From a bacterium (GTDB lineage: Bacteria; Patescibacteriota; Saccharimonadia; Saccharimonadales; Saccharimonadaceae): a stretch of 53,887 nt of DNA. Shown in pieces: positions 1-8,441 of this stretch; position 1 is the first letter of the stretch; every line of letters starts with the position of its first letter. The notes under the pieces are model-generated. The model had not been told where the DNA came from and made no database searches. It saw only the letters and a program-made list of their open reading frames with translations. The DNA lies in assembly GCA_030429445.1 (NCBI GenBank), contig JAUIFG010000006.1:1-53887 (forward strand), given 5' to 3'. Position numbers and translations under genes: made by a program.

Positions 1-213
1 TCTACCAGCTGCACAGGCGCTACTATATCTGGACAAAGTAATTACCTATTTGACGACGGCAATGCGCGAGCGTCCTTTGATGTTGGCAATATAACTAACA
101 GTGATGATTTTGGTATTGAAATCGCAGCTCAGGGTACTGCCGATAGACTTGGCTTGGGGGGAACAAGCTTCCTGTCCTATTCGAGCCAGTTGAAACGAGT
201 GAGTTGGGGTGAC
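1..213 (+). repeat. near-identical direct repeat, copy A (in RCC1 gene 1)
   Basis: This segment pairs with 1782-1994. The last ~113 bases (100-212 against 1881-1993) are identical and the earlier part has only scattered substitutions. It encodes the linker between the pilin-like stalk and the RCC1 domain. Identity this high beside divergent flanks points to recent duplication or gene conversion. Confidence 0.9.
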
Positions 214-1488
214 GGAGTGATTGGTAGTGGTGGTGGTAGCGGTTCCATTCTCCAGGTTGACATGGGTAGGGGTCATGCATGTGCACTTGTAAGCAGTGGA
301 GTTTACTGCTGGGGGAGCAACAGTTGGGGGCGGCTTGGTACTGGCGGTACACCCAGTAGCTCATCAACGCCATTATTAGTATTGCAAGAGCCAGGTGTCA
401 TGGCTGGCGAAACAATAACGCAAATTTCAATAGGCGAATACACTACATGCGCCGTTAGTGCGAGTGGAAAGCTATTTTGTTGGGGTCAACGTATTCCTCA
501 TGATGGATGGAGTGATAATAAGCCAGTTCGAGTGGGAGGTGCTTTGCTGGGCAAAAGCGTAACTGCGGTGAGTGTGGCGGGAGATTTCATATGCGCTATT
601 GCTGATGGCAAGATATATTGCTGGGGTGATGACGAGTATGGATTGGTGGATCCAGTAACAGGGCCCTACTATTTTGGGCTTGGTGGTATGGGCACCGGAA
701 CGGGCCTGCATTACGATGAATATATGCTTCCTTCTAGTGTAACTACAGTAAATACCCCCACGCTGGTAACGAGTACTTATCTCCCCGCTAATTATCAGGC
801 GACAAAGCTTGCTCATGCCGGAGCGATAACCACGCAAATGTGTGCAATTCTGAATACTGGCCAGATGTATTGCTGGGGAGGGAATCGTAATAGTGAACTG
901 GGCGCCAATATTGGTATCTATAGTCCTAGCTACTACGAAACTCATTATAAATATGTGGATGCACCTTATCCCGTATATAACAATGGCTATTTGGATGGCA
1001 ATGGTGTAACCACTGTTGCAACGAACGGTACAACCTATAATGCTAGTAATGTTTCTTGTGCTATTAGCAATGGATATCCGTATTGTACTAGGATTAACGC
1101 ACCTCCGCCTTCGCCTGCGCCAGGTAGATTTGAAAGGATAACAGCGGGATCGTACGCTCAACCAGTATTTGATATCGCCACGGGCGGACAACTTCAGCAT
1201 ACGTGCGTACTTGCTCAGGATGGTTTATACTGTTGGAGCGCACGATTTCTTCCTGGTAGTCCTTGGTATAATTCGAGCAATAATGATCCCGTACACATAC
1301 CTACTCTGGGCGGACAATCTACGACAAATCTCGTGTCTGTTACGGCCTATTGGAATGATGTATGCGGTTTATATGCTGATGCCCATCTGTATTGTTGGAA
1401 CGGTCTTGGTCAGAGTGGCAACGGTACGCTAACTAACCTTACCGAAATAACACAAGTCTACAACCTCGTTCACGGCCTTTACTTCTAA
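1..1488 (+). CDS. RCC1-repeat, Cys-rich surface protein (5' partial), tandem copy 1
   Basis: The reading frame is open from base 1, so the true start and any N-terminal anchor lie outside the window; 495 codons are visible before TAA. The protein carries successive RCC1/BNR-like repeats marked by YCWG or FCWG motifs, each preceded by a Cys (for example HACAL...YCWG), which suggests a disulfide-stapled beta-propeller outside the cell. Bases 1-213 match bases 1782-1994 of the next gene almost exactly, including about 113 identical bases, while the propeller regions differ. By analogy with copy 2 the missing part should be a prepilin-type membrane anchor. Role is inferred: pilus-associated adhesin or surface recognition protein. 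No partner is identifiable. Confidence 0.8.
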   Translation, partial: STSCTGATISGQSNYLFDDGNARASFDVGNITNSDDFGIEIAAQGTADRLGLGGTSFLSYSSQLKRVSWGDGVIGSGGGSGSILQVDMGRGHACALVSSGVYCWGSNSWGRLGTGGTPSSSSTPLLVLQEPGVMAGETITQISIGEYTTCAVSASGKLFCWGQRIPHDGWSDNKPVRVGGALLGKSVTAVSVAGDFICAIADGKIYCWGDDEYGLVDPVTGPYYFGLGGMGTGTGLHYDEYMLPSSVTTVNTPTLVTSTYLPANYQATKLAHAGAITTQMCAILNTGQMYCWGGNRNSELGANIGIYSPSYYETHYKYVDAPYPVYNNGYLDGNGVTTVATNGTTYNASNVSCAISNGYPYCTRINAPPPSPAPGRFERITAGSYAQPVFDIATGGQLQHTCVLAQDGLYCWSARFLPGSPWYNSSNNDPVHIPTLGGQSTTNLVSVTAYWNDVCGLYADAHLYCWNGLGQSGNGTLTNLTEITQVYNLVHGLYF

Positions 1489-1529
1489 AAGCAACATTGC
1501 GTATGTATGATAAGGATAAACTAATAAAC

Positions 1530-3203
1530 ATGAACCAACCCAACGGATTTGTACTACCTCTTGTTCTGGTCGTTTCGCTTGCAACACTCTTTATATTAAC
1601 TCCACTGATTGCAAAGTTCGTCACATCGCTCGATATTTCACATGCTAGTTACCAAGCGAGGGTTGCAAAAGAAAGTGCACGCGCAGGACTTGCCTATGCG
1701 ACAGCTTGCTACAACGAGAGTGAAGGTGACCAGACTTGGGGCTCGGCAGCAGTAGGAGGGGCTCGACCAAACCTTACGCCATCTACCAGCTGCACAGGCG
1801 CTACTATATCTGGACAAAGTAATTACCTGTTTAATGATGGCAATGTACGCACGTCGTTTAACGTTGGCAATATAACCAGTAGTGATGATTTTGGTATTGA
1901 AATCGCAGCTCAGGGTACTGCCGATAGACTTGGCTTGGGGGGAACAAGCTTCCTGTCCTATTCGAGCCAGTTGAAACGAGTGAGTTGGGGTGATGATAAG
2001 TTGTTCGAGGCACCTGAAGTACAAATTGATCAAGGTACTAGTCATACCTGTGTGCTTTTGAACGGTGAGGTTTGGTGTTGGGGGACAAATGGTAATGGAG
2101 AGTTGGGTATTGGTAGCAGTTCCCCGAGTTCTTCATCGACGCCGTTAAAAGTTCTACAGGCACCGGGCGTGATGGCGGGCGAAAAGATAGTAAAGATATC
2201 GATCGAAGGTTCAACATCCTGTGCAATTAGCGAGAGCGGTAAGCTATTCTGTTGGGGGGTCTCTGTCGGTTCCTCCTCGGGGAGTTACAGTAATTACTCA
2301 CCATATCGAGTAACAACTGGTGGATTACAAAACCTAAATGTTACTGATGTTAGTGTTGCTCATTTGAATCTATGCCTAATTGCCAATGGTAAGGTGTATT
2401 GCATGGGGGCGGATGTTACTGGTTCACATGGTAACGGAAGTGGCAGCGGACTAGTGTTTGCAGGATGGGCTAGCGGTTATCTCACGCTGACCCCAACGCT
2501 TGTAACAACCACCTATTTGGGGAGTGGTTATAATGCAGTGAGTCTTGCCAGGACTGGACATCTGTCTACATCAATGTGCGCAATCCTTGATACTGGACAA
2601 ATGTATTGCTGGGGTGGCAATATTGATTCGCAACTAGGGTTAAATATAGGCATGTACTGGTTCGGATACTGGCAGACGAACTATCCAGGAGTAAGTGTTC
2701 CACGACCTATATACGATACCGCCTCTGGCACTAACAATGGCTATTTGGACGGTAACGGAGTTTTGGCTGTGTCGACGGCAGGGACGGGTGATTTCTGGTC
2801 CCCTCATAATGTTTCATGCGCTATAAGTAATGGCGATCCATATTGCACTAGAGCAAGGAGCGTTACTCATCGCAACGGTCCGTTCGAGAAAGTTAATGGT
2901 TCATATACAAAGCCAGTATTTGATATTACTGTGGGCAATAGTGCGTACCCTGCGTGTTTGCTTGCTCAGGACGGCCTGTATTGTTGGGATGCCGATGGCT
3001 CGAGTACTCTCACAAAGATCGCGACGGTTTCAGGGAAGTCTACGACGGAGATGTTGAGTATTCAGGCGCATAATAATAACATTTGTGGAATATTCTCTGA
3101 TGGTCACGCCTATTGCTGGACTGGCATTAGCGGAAGCGGCACCCTTACTAATGTGACTGAAATAACACAAATCTATAATCTCGTTAGTGGTGCTTACTTC
3201 TAG
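1530..3203 (+). CDS. prepilin-like, RCC1-repeat Cys-rich surface protein, tandem copy 2
   Basis: The preferred ATG at 1530 gives MNQPNGFVLPLVLV, a short polar leader followed by GF and a hydrophobic segment (about residues 6-30). This resembles type IV prepilin or PilX-like N-termini, although the usual Glu+5 is absent. TTG 1497 and ATG 1503 are alternative in-frame starts. Next comes a pilin-like helix (HASYQARVAKESARAGLAYA), then a linker that is nearly identical to copy 1, then RCC1-like repeats with CWG motifs and many Cys. The 3' ends of both copies are also similar. Inference: an exported pilus-tip or surface adhesin, with a conserved anchor and a diversified propeller. It starts 41 bases after copy 1, so co-transcription is likely. 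Confidence 0.8.
   Translation: MNQPNGFVLPLVLVVSLATLFILTPLIAKFVTSLDISHASYQARVAKESARAGLAYATACYNESEGDQTWGSAAVGGARPNLTPSTSCTGATISGQSNYLFNDGNVRTSFNVGNITSSDDFGIEIAAQGTADRLGLGGTSFLSYSSQLKRVSWGDDKLFEAPEVQIDQGTSHTCVLLNGEVWCWGTNGNGELGIGSSSPSSSSTPLKVLQAPGVMAGEKIVKISIEGSTSCAISESGKLFCWGVSVGSSSGSYSNYSPYRVTTGGLQNLNVTDVSVAHLNLCLIANGKVYCMGADVTGSHGNGSGSGLVFAGWASGYLTLTPTLVTTTYLGSGYNAVSLARTGHLSTSMCAILDTGQMYCWGGNIDSQLGLNIGMYWFGYWQTNYPGVSVPRPIYDTASGTNNGYLDGNGVLAVSTAGTGDFWSPHNVSCAISNGDPYCTRARSVTHRNGPFEKVNGSYTKPVFDITVGNSAYPACLLAQDGLYCWDADGSSTLTKIATVSGKSTTEMLSIQAHNNNICGIFSDGHAYCWTGISGSGTLTNVTEITQIYNLVSGAYF
1782..1994 (+). repeat. near-identical direct repeat, copy B (in RCC1 gene 2)
   Basis: Partner of bases 1-213 (see copy A). 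Immediately downstream, from about base 1995, the two genes diverge into different propeller sequences, so the repeat ends sharply at the start of the variable domain. Confidence 0.9.
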
Positions 3204-3212
3204 TACGCGTAC

Positions 3213-3240
3213 TTGCAATTTCAAGGTATAGTGCTATAGT
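3213..3240 (+). promoter_or_regulatory. promoter for the DUF2236 gene
   Basis: TTGCAA (3213-3218), 16 bases, then TGC-TATAGT (3235-3240), an extended -10. A GGGAGAGAAG Shine-Dalgarno precedes the ATG at 3261. Confidence 0.55.
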
Positions 3241-3260
3241 ATGCATAAACGGGAGAGAAG

Positions 3261-4271
3261 ATGGTTCAATCTGAGCATGATGTTGCCTTAACTAATCACG
3301 AAATCATTCGTGATGCCAACCATCGTTTGTTTATTGTGGACAATATGGGGCGACGAGCAATTGGTGCCGAGATTGGCCCAAATTCGCTGATAGGTCGATA
3401 CTTTGACAATCGTACGGCTTTTACCGGTCTCTCTGGCGGTGAATTACAGCTGATGTATCCTGGACTTGGTGCTGGTGTTGTTGAACACTCTGATTTTTTT
3501 GATGATCCTTGGGATAGGATCGAGCGATCGTTGCCCTGGATATACGGTGTCGTGTTCGATGGTAAGCGCGCAGGTGATACCGGCAAGACCGTACGAAGTT
3601 TCCATACTGGAATTCATGGTGTTGATCAAAAAGGTCGTGGATACAATGCTCTTGATCCCGAAACATTTTGGTGGGCTCATGCGACCTTTTTTGATATGAC
3701 GGTACGCAATGCTGACGAGTTCAGTCACAATACCCTTTCACCTACTGATCGTGCAAAAATGTACAATGAATCTTTGACATGGTACGAACGCTATGGCATG
3801 CCGATGAGGGATGTACCAACCGACTACTGGTCATTCTACGATAAATTTAATGGTATTTGTGACAATGTTTTGGAGCTAACTCCTGCAGCAGAAATTGCTG
3901 TCGAAAAGGCTCTGACACATGATGGCGAACGCTTGCCGATGATACCAAAGGAAATCTGGCCCATCATCAAGCCACCTGCTGGTGCATTGTTGGGTCGATT
4001 GGCAATTGGCGGTTTGCCCGAACGTGTGCGACAACGTTTCGACATACCTTTTCCTGCTACCGAAAAAATTCAATATGATCTATTTTCACTCGCTGTCAGG
4101 ACTAATTGGTGGATGGTTCCAGATAGGTTGCGCTATCATCCACGTGCCTATGAGGGTGTACGGCGTGAACGCATTAGCCAGGATAAGAGTTTTTTGAAGC
4201 AATTGCATCCCCGTTCGGTGGTAAATAGAATGGCTGACATAGCATCTGATTTATACAAAGATTTCAGTTAG
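3261..4271 (+). CDS. DUF2236 / MpaB-type haem oxygenase family protein
   Basis: 336 aa, soluble. The sequence around residues 110-145 (RSFHTGIHG then GYNALDPETFWWAHATFFD) matches the signature of the DUF2236 family, which includes rubber oxygenase Lcp and fungal mpaB. His115, His119 and His140 are candidate haem ligands by family analogy. Known members bind b-type haem and some cleave C=C bonds with O2; the substrate here is unknown. Its own promoter and SD are visible. It converges on tmk, and the two genes share bases 4268-4271 at their stop codons. Family assignment is fairly firm, catalytic activity is not. Confidence 0.75.
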   Translation: MVQSEHDVALTNHEIIRDANHRLFIVDNMGRRAIGAEIGPNSLIGRYFDNRTAFTGLSGGELQLMYPGLGAGVVEHSDFFDDPWDRIERSLPWIYGVVFDGKRAGDTGKTVRSFHTGIHGVDQKGRGYNALDPETFWWAHATFFDMTVRNADEFSHNTLSPTDRAKMYNESLTWYERYGMPMRDVPTDYWSFYDKFNGICDNVLELTPAAEIAVEKALTHDGERLPMIPKEIWPIIKPPAGALLGRLAIGGLPERVRQRFDIPFPATEKIQYDLFSLAVRTNWWMVPDRLRYHPRAYEGVRRERISQDKSFLKQLHPRSVVNRMADIASDLYKDFS

Positions 4272-4918
4272 ATATCTTGTTTAATGATATTCCATATATC
4301 ATCGGTTACCTCTGATTTACTTTTTGAGGCTGACAAGACGGGTATCTCGTAGCTGTGAGCTATGGCTAAATAGGCATCTTTTACTTTCTGTTGGAATTCA
4401 TCGCCTTTTGATTCAAATGTGTCAGGATCTTGAAGCTCTCCTCGTGATTCAATGCGTTTTTGACGTTCGCTTTCGTCGTCAAGATTGAGGATGACTGCAA
4501 TATCGGGTTTTATATATCGCTTGTCGGTTGCCTGTTTTGTCATTGAATGAATAACGTCTATATCCAATCCCTCCCCATAGCCTTGATATGCGAGTGTTGA
4601 ATAATAGTTTCGTGCAGCAACGACCCATTCGCCTCTTTCGAGCGCAGGTAACGCCAATTGACGCCACAATTCTCGTCGTGAGGCACTGAACAAAAAGAGG
4701 TTCGTCAGAGCATCACGCTCTAATGAACCGTTCTTGATAATTTTACGGAGTGCCGCAGCAATTAATACGCTTTCATTTTCTTCGCTGGCTGGTTCGTGGA
4801 GCTCTATTGATGTAATGCTGTGCTCGGAAAGTCTTTCGCGTATTCTATCAATCTGGGTTGTCTTGCCGGTGCCGTCATGCCCCTCGATAACAACGTATTT
4901 TCCGATTTTTTCTGTCAT
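4268..4918 (-). CDS. tmk: thymidylate kinase
   Basis: 216 aa, the usual TMPK length. It phosphorylates dTMP to dTDP. The P-loop is EGHDGTGKT at residues 12-20. ARNYYSTLAYQGYG corresponds to the DR(Y/x)xxSxxAYQ substrate motif, with Asn in place of the usual Tyr position. A LID-like Arg-rich region (ESERQKRIESRGE) follows. The ATG overlaps the dcd stop as ATGA (4915-4918), indicating translational coupling, and both genes feed the same pathway. Confidence 0.93.
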   Translation of the reverse strand: MTEKIGKYVVIEGHDGTGKTTQIDRIRERLSEHSITSIELHEPASEENESVLIAAALRKIIKNGSLERDALTNLFLFSASRRELWRQLALPALERGEWVVAARNYYSTLAYQGYGEGLDIDVIHSMTKQATDKRYIKPDIAVILNLDDESERQKRIESRGELQDPDTFESKGDEFQQKVKDAYLAIAHSYEIPVLSASKSKSEVTDDIWNIIKQDI

Positions 4919-5634
4919 TTAGTTCCTTCGGAAAGCCCTTTGATGGTTCGTGGTAGTTGACGTTTGTCTTTGTAGGCACGCGGTAGCATTTGTGATGGGT
5001 TCCATGTGGCAATTAATTCATTAAGGTCACTAGAATGTTGATATTTACCGCTGATGCCATCACGCCCCTTGCTGTAATCCCCCTGGACAACACCAGTTTT
5101 GTGGAATATCAACTGCCCTATTCGTTCGCCAACCGGCAGGACAACTGATTCGTGACGGTTGAGGTTGTAGATTTCCAGTGTAATACGGTTGATATAGCCC
5201 GGATCAACCCAACCTGCATCAAAGCAAACTGCGACACCATTTCGCCCCCAACTACTGCGTGACTTCACTTCACATGCTCCGCCATTTGGACGAACACCAA
5301 CGAATTCGTGTGTGTGGGCCAAGATACGCTCGCCGGGACGTAACACTATAATTGGATGGTTGCGTGGAATATTTGCAAACAGCGCATAGCCATTCTTTTT
5401 GCACCATTTTGCATGGGGCTCTGCCTCGAGGGGGCCGTCAAAGTAGCGATCAACGCTTTCTTTTTCGAAAGGATTGTATATTTTTGAAAAGTCAGAGTAT
5501 TCTTGTTTATAAAAATAATGACCCAGGGTAAAATCCAAACTAGCTTGAGAGACATTATCCTCATTGTACGGTACACAAACGATAGTCCCACTCTCGATTG
5601 CAGCTTTAATTTCGACATTACTGTAGACGCTCAT
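4915..5634 (-). CDS. dcd: dCTP deaminase (possibly bifunctional DCD-DUT)
   Basis: 239 aa from the ATG at 5634; longer upstream extensions run into the divergent promoter of folA and have no family similarity. The trimeric dUTPase fold shows SRSSWGRNG (about 125-133) and the catalytic-Glu motif ITLEIYN (Glu154). It converts dCTP to dUTP, or directly to dUMP if bifunctional. No separate dut gene lies in this window, which makes the bifunctional form plausible but unproven. An extra insert around residues 40-80 makes it longer than E. coli Dcd. It overlaps tmk by 4 bases. Confidence 0.88.
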   Translation of the reverse strand: MSVYSNVEIKAAIESGTIVCVPYNEDNVSQASLDFTLGHYFYKQEYSDFSKIYNPFEKESVDRYFDGPLEAEPHAKWCKKNGYALFANIPRNHPIIVLRPGERILAHTHEFVGVRPNGGACEVKSRSSWGRNGVAVCFDAGWVDPGYINRITLEIYNLNRHESVVLPVGERIGQLIFHKTGVVQGDYSKGRDGISGKYQHSSDLNELIATWNPSQMLPRAYKDKRQLPRTIKGLSEGTK

Positions 5635-5678
5635 AGCAGATTCTGAATAGCCGGTTTCCTCACTTTGATTTACCTTAA

Positions 5679-5708
5679 TTGTAACATAGATATGCTGTCT
5701 GCTAAGAT
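5679..5708 (+). promoter_or_regulatory. folA promoter, near-leaderless
   Basis: TTGTAA (5679-5684), 18 bases, TAAGAT (5703-5708). Only six bases (gaaagt) separate the -10 from the ATG at 5715, so the mRNA should begin at or within a base or two of the start codon. Confidence 0.55.
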
Positions 5709-5714
5709 GAAAGT

Positions 5715-6200
5715 ATGAGAAAAGCGATCGTTGCGTATGATAGAAACCGTGCCATTGGCACAAACAATGAACTGCCGTGGCAGGGAAAAATGAAGACGGA
5801 CATGATGCATGTTCGCGAGCTGACAAGCAATCAGGCAATTATCATGGGGCGCAAGACATTCGAATCGATTGGTCATGCATTACCCAATCGACAAAACATT
5901 GTTATTTCTCGTCATGATGTTAATGCTACAGACGTAACGACGGTTAAAAACCTGGATGACGCCTATGGTGCCGTTGAGGCTGGTCGTGATGCTATTATTT
6001 TTGGTGGTGGTCAGATTTATGCGTTGGCGATGGATACGATTGATGAAGTTATCGCTACTGAAATCGATACTGTTGTTGAGGATGCTGATGTGTTCTTTCC
6101 TGAGTTTGGTAATGAATGGCATGAGGTGTCGCGTGAGCATCATGACGCTGATGCCAACAACGCTTTCCCTTTTGATTTTGTAGTCTATCAACGTAGCTAG
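5715..6200 (+). CDS. folA: dihydrofolate reductase
   Basis: 161 aa, standard length. It reduces dihydrofolate with NADPH, regenerating the folate oxidised by ThyA. Visible motifs: IGTNNELPW at 14-22 (substrate loop), Asp29 as the catalytic acid, MGRKTFES at 44-51 and FGGGQIYAL at 96-104 for NADPH, and the conserved Thr in EVIATEI near 115. There is no Shine-Dalgarno; the -10 box is six bases upstream. It is divergent from dcd and its stop codon interlocks with that of thyA in a CTAG (6197-6200). Confidence 0.95.
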   Translation: MRKAIVAYDRNRAIGTNNELPWQGKMKTDMMHVRELTSNQAIIMGRKTFESIGHALPNRQNIVISRHDVNATDVTTVKNLDDAYGAVEAGRDAIIFGGGQIYALAMDTIDEVIATEIDTVVEDADVFFPEFGNEWHEVSREHHDADANNAFPFDFVVYQRS

Positions 6201-7117
6201 ACTGCTATCGGAGCTTTGATTGGTGGATGTGGATCATAGTCTTCGAGTTTTATGTCGTCGAACGTGAAATCATCAATACTTGTTACGTCTGGATTTAACC
6301 AGAGTTTTGGTAATTTTTTAGGTGTGCGAGACAGTTGTTCATCCACCTGATCCATATGATTTAGGTACAGATGTGTGTCCGCAAGTGTGTGTATGAATTC
6401 GCCTGGTTTTTTATCGGTGACTTGCGCAATCATGCTGAGCAGTAGTGCGTAGGATGCGATATTGAATGGTACGCCCAAAAAGGTATCGGCGCTACGTTGG
6501 TATAAATGTAGGTCGAGCCTGTCATTAACCACATTGAACTGAAATAACGAATGACATGGCGGTAAGCCACCGCTTGCGACAATGTCATCAATCTCGGCCA
6601 CATTCCAAGCACTGACGATATTGCGACGGCTTTCGGGATTGTTTTTGACTGTGTCCACGACATTGGCAATCTGATCAATAGTGCCACCTTTGCCGTCGGG
6701 CCATTTACGCCACTGGACGCCATAGACGGGACCAAGGTCGCCCCATTCTGTCGCAAATTCATGATCAACTGCGATTTTGCCGATGAATTCTTTTAACCCG
6801 TCTCTCCACTGCTCGCTTGATGACGGCGGGACTTCGATATCGTTTTTTTGCAAGTATGCCTTGTAGGGCCACTCGTCCCAGATGTGAACGTTGTTTTGTG
6901 CTAGGTATTCAATGTTTCCCGTGCCCTGTAAAAACCATAGCAGTTCGTGAACGACGCTGTTGAAATACAGTTTCTTTGTTGTGACAGCAGGAAATCCATT
7001 CGCTAAATCATAGCGAACTTGTCGGCCAAAGACGCTCTTTGTGCCAGTGCCCGTGCGATCACCTTTTGTTTCACCATTGGTTTTTATGTCGCGCAACAAA
7101 TCCAAGTATTGCTTCAT
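6197..7117 (-). CDS. thyA: thymidylate synthase
   Basis: 306 aa, ThyA type. It methylates dUMP to dTMP using methylene-tetrahydrofolate. Motifs: [12 protein letters not shown] near 20-31 (phosphate binding), [11 protein letters not shown] 127-137, [13 protein letters not shown] 160-172, and the catalytic Cys188 in [13 protein letters not shown]. It is tail-to-tail with folA, sharing the stop codons, so the two genes are antisense-adjacent rather than an operon although they form one biochemical cycle. Confidence 0.97.
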   Translation of the reverse strand: MKQYLDLLRDIKTNGETKGDRTGTGTKSVFGRQVRYDLANGFPAVTTKKLYFNSVVHELLWFLQGTGNIEYLAQNNVHIWDEWPYKAYLQKNDIEVPPSSSEQWRDGLKEFIGKIAVDHEFATEWGDLGPVYGVQWRKWPDGKGGTIDQIANVVDTVKNNPESRRNIVSAWNVAEIDDIVASGGLPPCHSLFQFNVVNDRLDLHLYQRSADTFLGVPFNIASYALLLSMIAQVTDKKPGEFIHTLADTHLYLNHMDQVDEQLSRTPKKLPKLWLNPDVTSIDDFTFDDIKLEDYDPHPPIKAPIAV

Positions 7118-7213
7118 ACCCTGTACTCCCTATTCGCTTTTAGTATGGCACAGTTTGGATTATTGCGGGAGCGTAGTAGTTACAACACAACTCATTTTTT
7201 TGCAAAGAATCAA

Positions 7214-8209
7214 TTAGTTAATTCCGCCGTCAACCTTGATGCCAGGACCCATAGTAGTGCTAATGCTGGTTGATTTGACGTAAGTCGTCTTGAGACTTGA
7301 AGGTTTTTGGGATTTCAGGCTCTCTAGAAATGCATTGACGTTATCGAGTAGTTTTTCAGCACCAAAGCTAACCTTGCCAACGGCAACGTGAACAATGGCT
7401 TGTTTATCGACACGGTATTCTACGCGACCAGCCTTTGCTTCGGTGACAGCTTTTGCAACATCGGCCGCGACAGTACCGCTCTTTGGATTTGGCATGAGAC
7501 CGCGAGGGCCAAGCAAGCGCGCGTACTTACCAAGCTTTGGCATGTACTGAGGTGTTGCGATGAGGGTGTCAAAGTTGAGCTCTTCACGATCAAGTTGCTT
7601 TAGGAATTCTTCGTCACCAACTACGTCGGCGCCAGCCTTTGTAGCGGCCGCGTGATCTGCATCTGGTGCAAATACAGCAACGCGAACATTCTTACCACTA
7701 CCATGAGGCAATGCAACAGTTGCACGGATGTTTTGGTCTGCCTGGCGAGGGTCAACACTCAATCGTACATGCATTTCAACACTTGCATCAAATTTTGTAG
7801 GGTTTGTTTTGACTGCCAATTCAAGAGCTTCTTTTAAGCTATATATTTTGTTAGCTTCAAGTAGTTCGGCGACTTTTCGATAGTTTTTGCCACGACGTTC
7901 AATGCGAGGTCGGATTTTTGGAGCGGCGCCACGTTTGACATTAGACGTTGCATCATCAGATTGTGGAGTTGTATCACCCGCTTTTTTACGAGTTTCTTTT
8001 TCCATTTTTTCGGCTACTTCTTTTTGAGCCTTCTCACTACGCTTGCCAGCTTTTGCGGCAGGTTTGCTGTCGGTCACTTCGTTAACGACTTCTGTAGTGA
8101 CAGTTGATGCACTAGCAATCGCTGTTTCAATCTGTGCGATTGTGTCTTTCTCGGATACTTCGACTCCGAGTTCTTTTGCTTGTTCGAGCAATTCAGCCTT
8201 TTTGGCCAT
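7214..8209 (-). CDS. rplA: 50S ribosomal protein L1 with long N-terminal extension
   Basis: 331 aa from the ATG at 8209 (GAAAGGA SD about 11 bases upstream). The L1 core occupies roughly residues 105-331 ([12 protein letters not shown] ... [15 protein letters not shown] ... [14 protein letters not shown]). The first ~100 residues are extra: a short helical part resembling SAP/HeH-type motifs ([18 protein letters not shown]), followed by an Ala/Lys/Glu-rich linker. L1 forms the L1 stalk and often represses its own operon. It is normally next to rplK, but here 7.5 kb separates them and it has its own promoter. Confidence 0.95.
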   Translation of the reverse strand: MAKKAELLEQAKELGVEVSEKDTIAQIETAIASASTVTTEVVNEVTDSKPAAKAGKRSEKAQKEVAEKMEKETRKKAGDTTPQSDDATSNVKRGAAPKIRPRIERRGKNYRKVAELLEANKIYSLKEALELAVKTNPTKFDASVEMHVRLSVDPRQADQNIRATVALPHGSGKNVRVAVFAPDADHAAATKAGADVVGDEEFLKQLDREELNFDTLIATPQYMPKLGKYARLLGPRGLMPNPKSGTVAADVAKAVTEAKAGRVEYRVDKQAIVHVAVGKVSFGAEKLLDNVNAFLESLKSQKPSSLKTTYVKSTSISTTMGPGIKVDGGIN

Positions 8210-8278
8210 AATTGTTATGATCCTTTCTGTGGTGCAAACAACAGGTTCTCTGTCTCCCAACATTGATGTTATGGTTAA

Positions 8279-8307
8279 ATTATACCAAAACAGAGGTGAG
8301 TTGTCTA
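8279..8307 (-). promoter_or_regulatory. rplA promoter
   Basis: On the minus strand: TAGACA (8302-8307), 17 bases, TATAAT (8279-8284), preceded by TTTTGG. The leader to the rplA ATG is about 65 bases and contains a small AACAT/ATGTT hairpin. Confidence 0.65.
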
Positions 8308-8314
8308 GTCTGCA

Positions 8315-8342
8315 TTGACTACATTTCAAATTATATTATAGT
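8315..8342 (+). promoter_or_regulatory. MFS exporter promoter
   Basis: TTGACT (8315-8320), 16 bases, TATAGT (8337-8342). It is divergent from the rplA promoter, with only seven bases between the two -35 boxes. Confidence 0.6.
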
Positions 8343-8441
8343 TATGATATCTTCGTCACCCTGACGAGTGTGGAATAATTTTCATGCACCGGGGGCGATC
8401 GAAGCCCTTTGACATGTGGAACAATCCGAAAGAAGGTTGTT

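Noticed and set aside
472-1200. 242-codon minus-strand ORF
   Set aside because: Antisense of the RCC1 gene; Arg/Ile/Ser-rich with no domain, and the plus-strand frame is clearly coding.
5635-5838. N-terminal extension of dcd
   Set aside because: It would overlap folA and its promoter, and carries no dCTP deaminase similarity.
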